Positions 28,256 through 30,002 of a DNA stretch of 30,002 nucleotides are shown here, in pieces. The DNA comes from a virus. The position numbers and the translations under genes were made by a program. The first letter of the stretch is position 1. Each line of letters begins with the position of its first letter. The notes below the pieces were generated by a model. The model ran no database searches and had not been told where the DNA came from. It saw nothing but the letters and a program-made list of their open reading frames with translations. The stretch lies in the IMG/VR virus record IMGVR_UViG_3300008259_000113, positions 1 to 30,002 of that record, one strand, 5' to 3'.

Positions 28256-28582
28256 ATGATCTTTACATACAACGACCTAAAGTTCTGGCTCGAGCAAGCC
28301 GACCTACTCCCACAATCCTACTGGGATGCTCTGGAGGATTACGATCCGGATGAAAAGAATAGCGATGAGATCCTCGCTAAGTGGCTTGGCTTTGTTCACG
28401 TTGCTGACTTCTACGAGTACGAGATGCAAATTACCTACGTAGAGGAATCGTATAACGAGGATGGCTATACCAATACCACCGCCTACCCTACTACGTCTAT
28501 TTACCGAGACGTTCCGGGCCTGGATAAAGACATCTACGCTAAGTGGATGAACTGGGCAACCCAAGTAGCATCCGAGGAATGA
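28256..28582 (+). CDS. Acidic hypothetical protein (108 aa)
   Basis: Very acidic and aromatic: FTYNDLKFWLEQADLLPQSY, then WDALEDYDPDEKNSDEILAK and EMQITYVEESYNEDGYTN. No membrane segment, one of several acidic proteins in a row. Its TGA overlaps the start of the next gene (ATGA). No family recognised; DNA mimicry is possible because of the charge, but also many other roles. Confidence 0.55.
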   Translation: MIFTYNDLKFWLEQADLLPQSYWDALEDYDPDEKNSDEILAKWLGFVHVADFYEYEMQITYVEESYNEDGYTNTTAYPTTSIYRDVPGLDKDIYAKWMNWATQVASEE

Positions 28583-28803
28583 ACAAAGAAATGATATACA
28601 TAGAGCCCGGAGATATATTATCTTACGGGTACAATGCAGACCAACTTGCAGTAATGCTATACTTTAATGGCTTTAGAGCTGGTGCGGATGGCATAGAGGA
28701 ATTTATGATTGACTTCCCGATGCACGAAGATTACTACGATGCAATGAAACACTACTGCAGTCGATACGAAGAATATATGATTAAAAAATTTGCCGAAAAA
28801 TGA
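28579..28803 (+). CDS. Acidic hypothetical protein (74 aa)
   Basis: I use the ATG at 28579 (MNKEMIYIEPGDILSYG) in the ATGA overlap; an in-frame ATG at 28543 would lie well inside the previous gene. The rest is acidic and aromatic (GIEEFMIDFPMHEDYYDAMK) and ends in a helix (YEEYMIKKFAEK). Coupled on both sides by ATGA. Function unknown. Confidence 0.55.
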   Translation: MNKEMIYIEPGDILSYGYNADQLAVMLYFNGFRAGADGIEEFMIDFPMHEDYYDAMKHYCSRYEEYMIKKFAEK

Positions 28804-28982
28804 AATACGAAACTATCTCCCAACTGCTCCGAGAGATGACAACCTGTGGTCTGTCTGAATCAATCCTAAAGGATATCGAAACAATCGAGCAGGTACACCT
28901 ACGCTTCGCCTACCACGATGCTCCGCTTGGTGTTCCGTTCGAGGATTGGTATGCAGCAACATTCAAAACAGAAACAAAATGA
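28800..28982 (+). CDS. Hypothetical protein (60 aa)
   Basis: Starts in the ATGA overlap with the previous gene and ends in the ATGA of the exonuclease gene. MKYETISQLLREMTTCGLSE, then a helix with DIETIEQVHLRFAYHD and a polar end. No domain recognised. It may be a small partner of the exonuclease because of the tight coupling. Confidence 0.5.
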   Translation: MKYETISQLLREMTTCGLSESILKDIETIEQVHLRFAYHDAPLGVPFEDWYAATFKTETK

Positions 28983-29749
28983 AAATAATAGAATTACTGG
29001 ATGGCAGCACTTGGGATATGCAGACTATCCTCGACAAGATGCAGGATGACCAATTCTACTACGGAGATCTGGGAAAGAATGCCCTATCCTCCAGTGCTTG
29101 CAAGCTGCTACTGACATCACCCAAGACCTACCACTACGTTACTAAATACGGAAGCGAGGACTCCGATGCTTTTGCAGTAGGTCGCTTGGTACACTTGATG
29201 GCTCTTGAGCCTCACAAGGTAGCGGACTATGAGGTGATCGAAGTCCAGAGCAAGAACGCAAAGGCTTGGCAGGATGCGAAGGGCAAGCGTAACCTTTGCA
29301 CCCGGAAGGAGTATAACGAAGCCCAGAGGATATCCGATGCGCTCCTGCGCAACGAGAACGTACTGGGTCTTATCACAGGATGCGAGTTTGAAGTACCAAA
29401 AATTGGTATGATTGGAGGCCTGCCCTTTAGGGCAAAGGCTGACATCTACGCAGATGGATTCTTGGCTGACTTAAAAACAACAACCGACCTACGAGCATTC
29501 CCTTACTCCGCAAAGAAATACGGCTACGATGTCCAAGCGTTTATCTACACCCGACTCTTTGGAGTGCCGATTGATAAGTTCTTTTTTGTCGCTATTGACA
29601 AGGCGAGTCTGGATATAGGGATCTACTCTGTGAGTCCGGAGTTTGTGGCAGAGGGAGAACGCAAGACCCTTGAGGCCATAGAATTGTACAAGCAGTTCTT
29701 TATATTAGGGGAGGACTTGGACTCATACACCATAGTAGGCACGTTATGA
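28979..29749 (+). CDS. RecE/Cas4-like exonuclease (PD-(D/E)XK)
   Basis: From ATG 28979 the protein has 256 aa; an upstream in-frame ATG (28946) falls in the previous gene. It matches the phage exonuclease VIII/DUF3799-type PD-(D/E)XK family: LSSSACKLLLTSPKTYHY near the start, GRLVHLMALEP (68 to 78) with His72, CEFEVPKIG with Glu138, RAKADIYADG with Asp155, ADLKTTTD with Asp164 and Lys166, then YGYDVQAFIYT with Tyr181 and Gln186. All catalytic positions are present. It would digest DNA 5'-3' for recombination or replication repair. No Beta/RecT-type annealing protein is visible beside it; the SSB-like protein might take that part. Next gene by ATGA. Confidence 0.82.
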   Translation: MKIIELLDGSTWDMQTILDKMQDDQFYYGDLGKNALSSSACKLLLTSPKTYHYVTKYGSEDSDAFAVGRLVHLMALEPHKVADYEVIEVQSKNAKAWQDAKGKRNLCTRKEYNEAQRISDALLRNENVLGLITGCEFEVPKIGMIGGLPFRAKADIYADGFLADLKTTTDLRAFPYSAKKYGYDVQAFIYTRLFGVPIDKFFFVAIDKASLDIGIYSVSPEFVAEGERKTLEAIELYKQFFILGEDLDSYTIVGTL

Positions 29750-29898
29750 CCGACATCACCAAATGCACAGGAGAGGGCTGCGCCCTCAAAGAAACCTGCT
29801 ACCGCTTTACCGCAACAACAGGAATGTATCAGTCGTTCTTTTTTGAGGTACCAATCAAGAACGGCAAGTGTGAGTACTATTGGAATACTAACCTTTAA
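29746..29898 (+). CDS. Small Cys protein, zinc-knuckle-like (50 aa)
   Basis: Starts in the exonuclease stop (ATGA), ends TAA 29896-29898. Cys at KCTGEGCALKETCYRF and later GKCEYY: C-x4-C-x5-C and a distant fourth Cys, a pattern for one zinc. I recall the start TKCTG-x-x-C-x-LK-x-x-CYR from small proteins of Bacteroidota phages next to nuclease genes. Its stop codon lies inside the first copy of a 15-base direct repeat. Confidence 0.65.
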   Translation: MTDITKCTGEGCALKETCYRFTATTGMYQSFFFEVPIKNGKCEYYWNTNL

Positions 29899-29943
29899 CA
29901 CCATATCGTTGAACCCAACAAAATGGTATAACCTTTAACACCA
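29889..29943. repeat. Direct repeats flanking a hairpin at the module border
   Basis: TAACCTTTAACACCA occurs at 29889-29903 and 29929-29943, 40 bases apart. Between them ACCAT-atc-GTTG-aacc-CAAC-aaa-ATGGT (29900-29927) can fold to a hairpin with a symmetric inner loop. The second copy ends seven bases before the ATG at 29951, so the repeat may be a leader or regulator site. The first copy includes the stop codon of the Cys protein. Confidence 0.6.
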
Positions 29944-29949
29944 AAGAGA

Positions 29950-30002
29950 AATGAGAGACCAATTCATAAGGATAGCGATGGCGCAACTGCGCCCCGCTTA
30001 TC
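29950..30002. repeat. Terminal direct repeat, right copy
   Basis: Exact copy of bases 1-53. It contains the first 17 codons of the small basic gene that continues at base 2 of the left end, so this gene is cut only by the linear drawing of the circle. Confidence 0.95.

Noticed and set aside
28946-28978. Upstream start for the exonuclease
   Set aside because: It lies inside the coupled 60-aa gene; ATG 28979 overlaps that gene's stop by ATGA.

Overview
The window looks like one complete, circularly permuted genome of a tailed phage (siphovirus-like). Bases 1-53 are repeated exactly at 29950-30002, leaving 29,949 unique bases. Every protein gene I accept is on the + strand, packed with ATGA, GTGA or TAATG overlaps; only a degenerate tRNA-like element is on the - strand. 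The host is most likely a member of the Bacteroidota. Shine-Dalgarno sites are largely absent, start codons follow A/T-rich leaders, two promoters have the Bacteroidota form TTG-N19-TAnnTTTG, and many proteins resemble families I know from Bacteroidota phages. I see no integrase, repressor or partition system, so a lytic lifestyle is likely. No DNA polymerase or primase is visible, so replication probably leans on host enzymes.

Layout. 0-2.2 kb: a small basic protein, a GT-A glycosyltransferase, an HNH protein, a ParB-fold protein and a Mom-like DNA-modification protein, followed by the antisense tRNA-like element. 2.2-4.6 kb: terminase small and large subunits, then a GT-B glycosyltransferase. 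4.6-12 kb: tail module with a chaperone gene carrying a nine-T slippery run and a -1 frame extension, tail-completion proteins, two large tail/baseplate proteins and a short tape measure. 12-18.5 kb: head module with XkdF-like protease, scaffold candidate, major capsid protein, tube-like protein, portal and connector. The portal thus lies far downstream of the terminase and after the capsid gene. 18.5-21 kb: tail-fibre genes. 21-22.3 kb: lysis cassette with two small membrane proteins, a basic peptide, an M15 endolysin, a nested Cys peptide and a unimolecular-spanin-like lipoprotein.

22.3-22.6 kb is the main non-coding gap, with a palindrome, pyrimidine tracts and an AT-rich cluster of direct and inverted repeats that is an origin or control-region candidate. 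22.6-29.9 kb is the early/replication module: DUF3310-like protein, RusA-like resolvase, SSB-like protein, RecA-fold helicase, a DnaA-domain-IV-like protein, a sigma-factor-like protein, a PD-(D/E)XK nuclease, a RecE/Cas4-like exonuclease and many small, often acidic, unknown proteins.

Points most worth following: the GT/HNH/ParB/Mom cassette as a possible DNA hypermodification locus; the -1 frameshift at the T9 run; the u-spanin with a nested reading frame; the DnaA-like phage protein; the recurring AAAACCAATC leader in front of early genes; and the sharp composition mosaic inside the tail-fibre gene.
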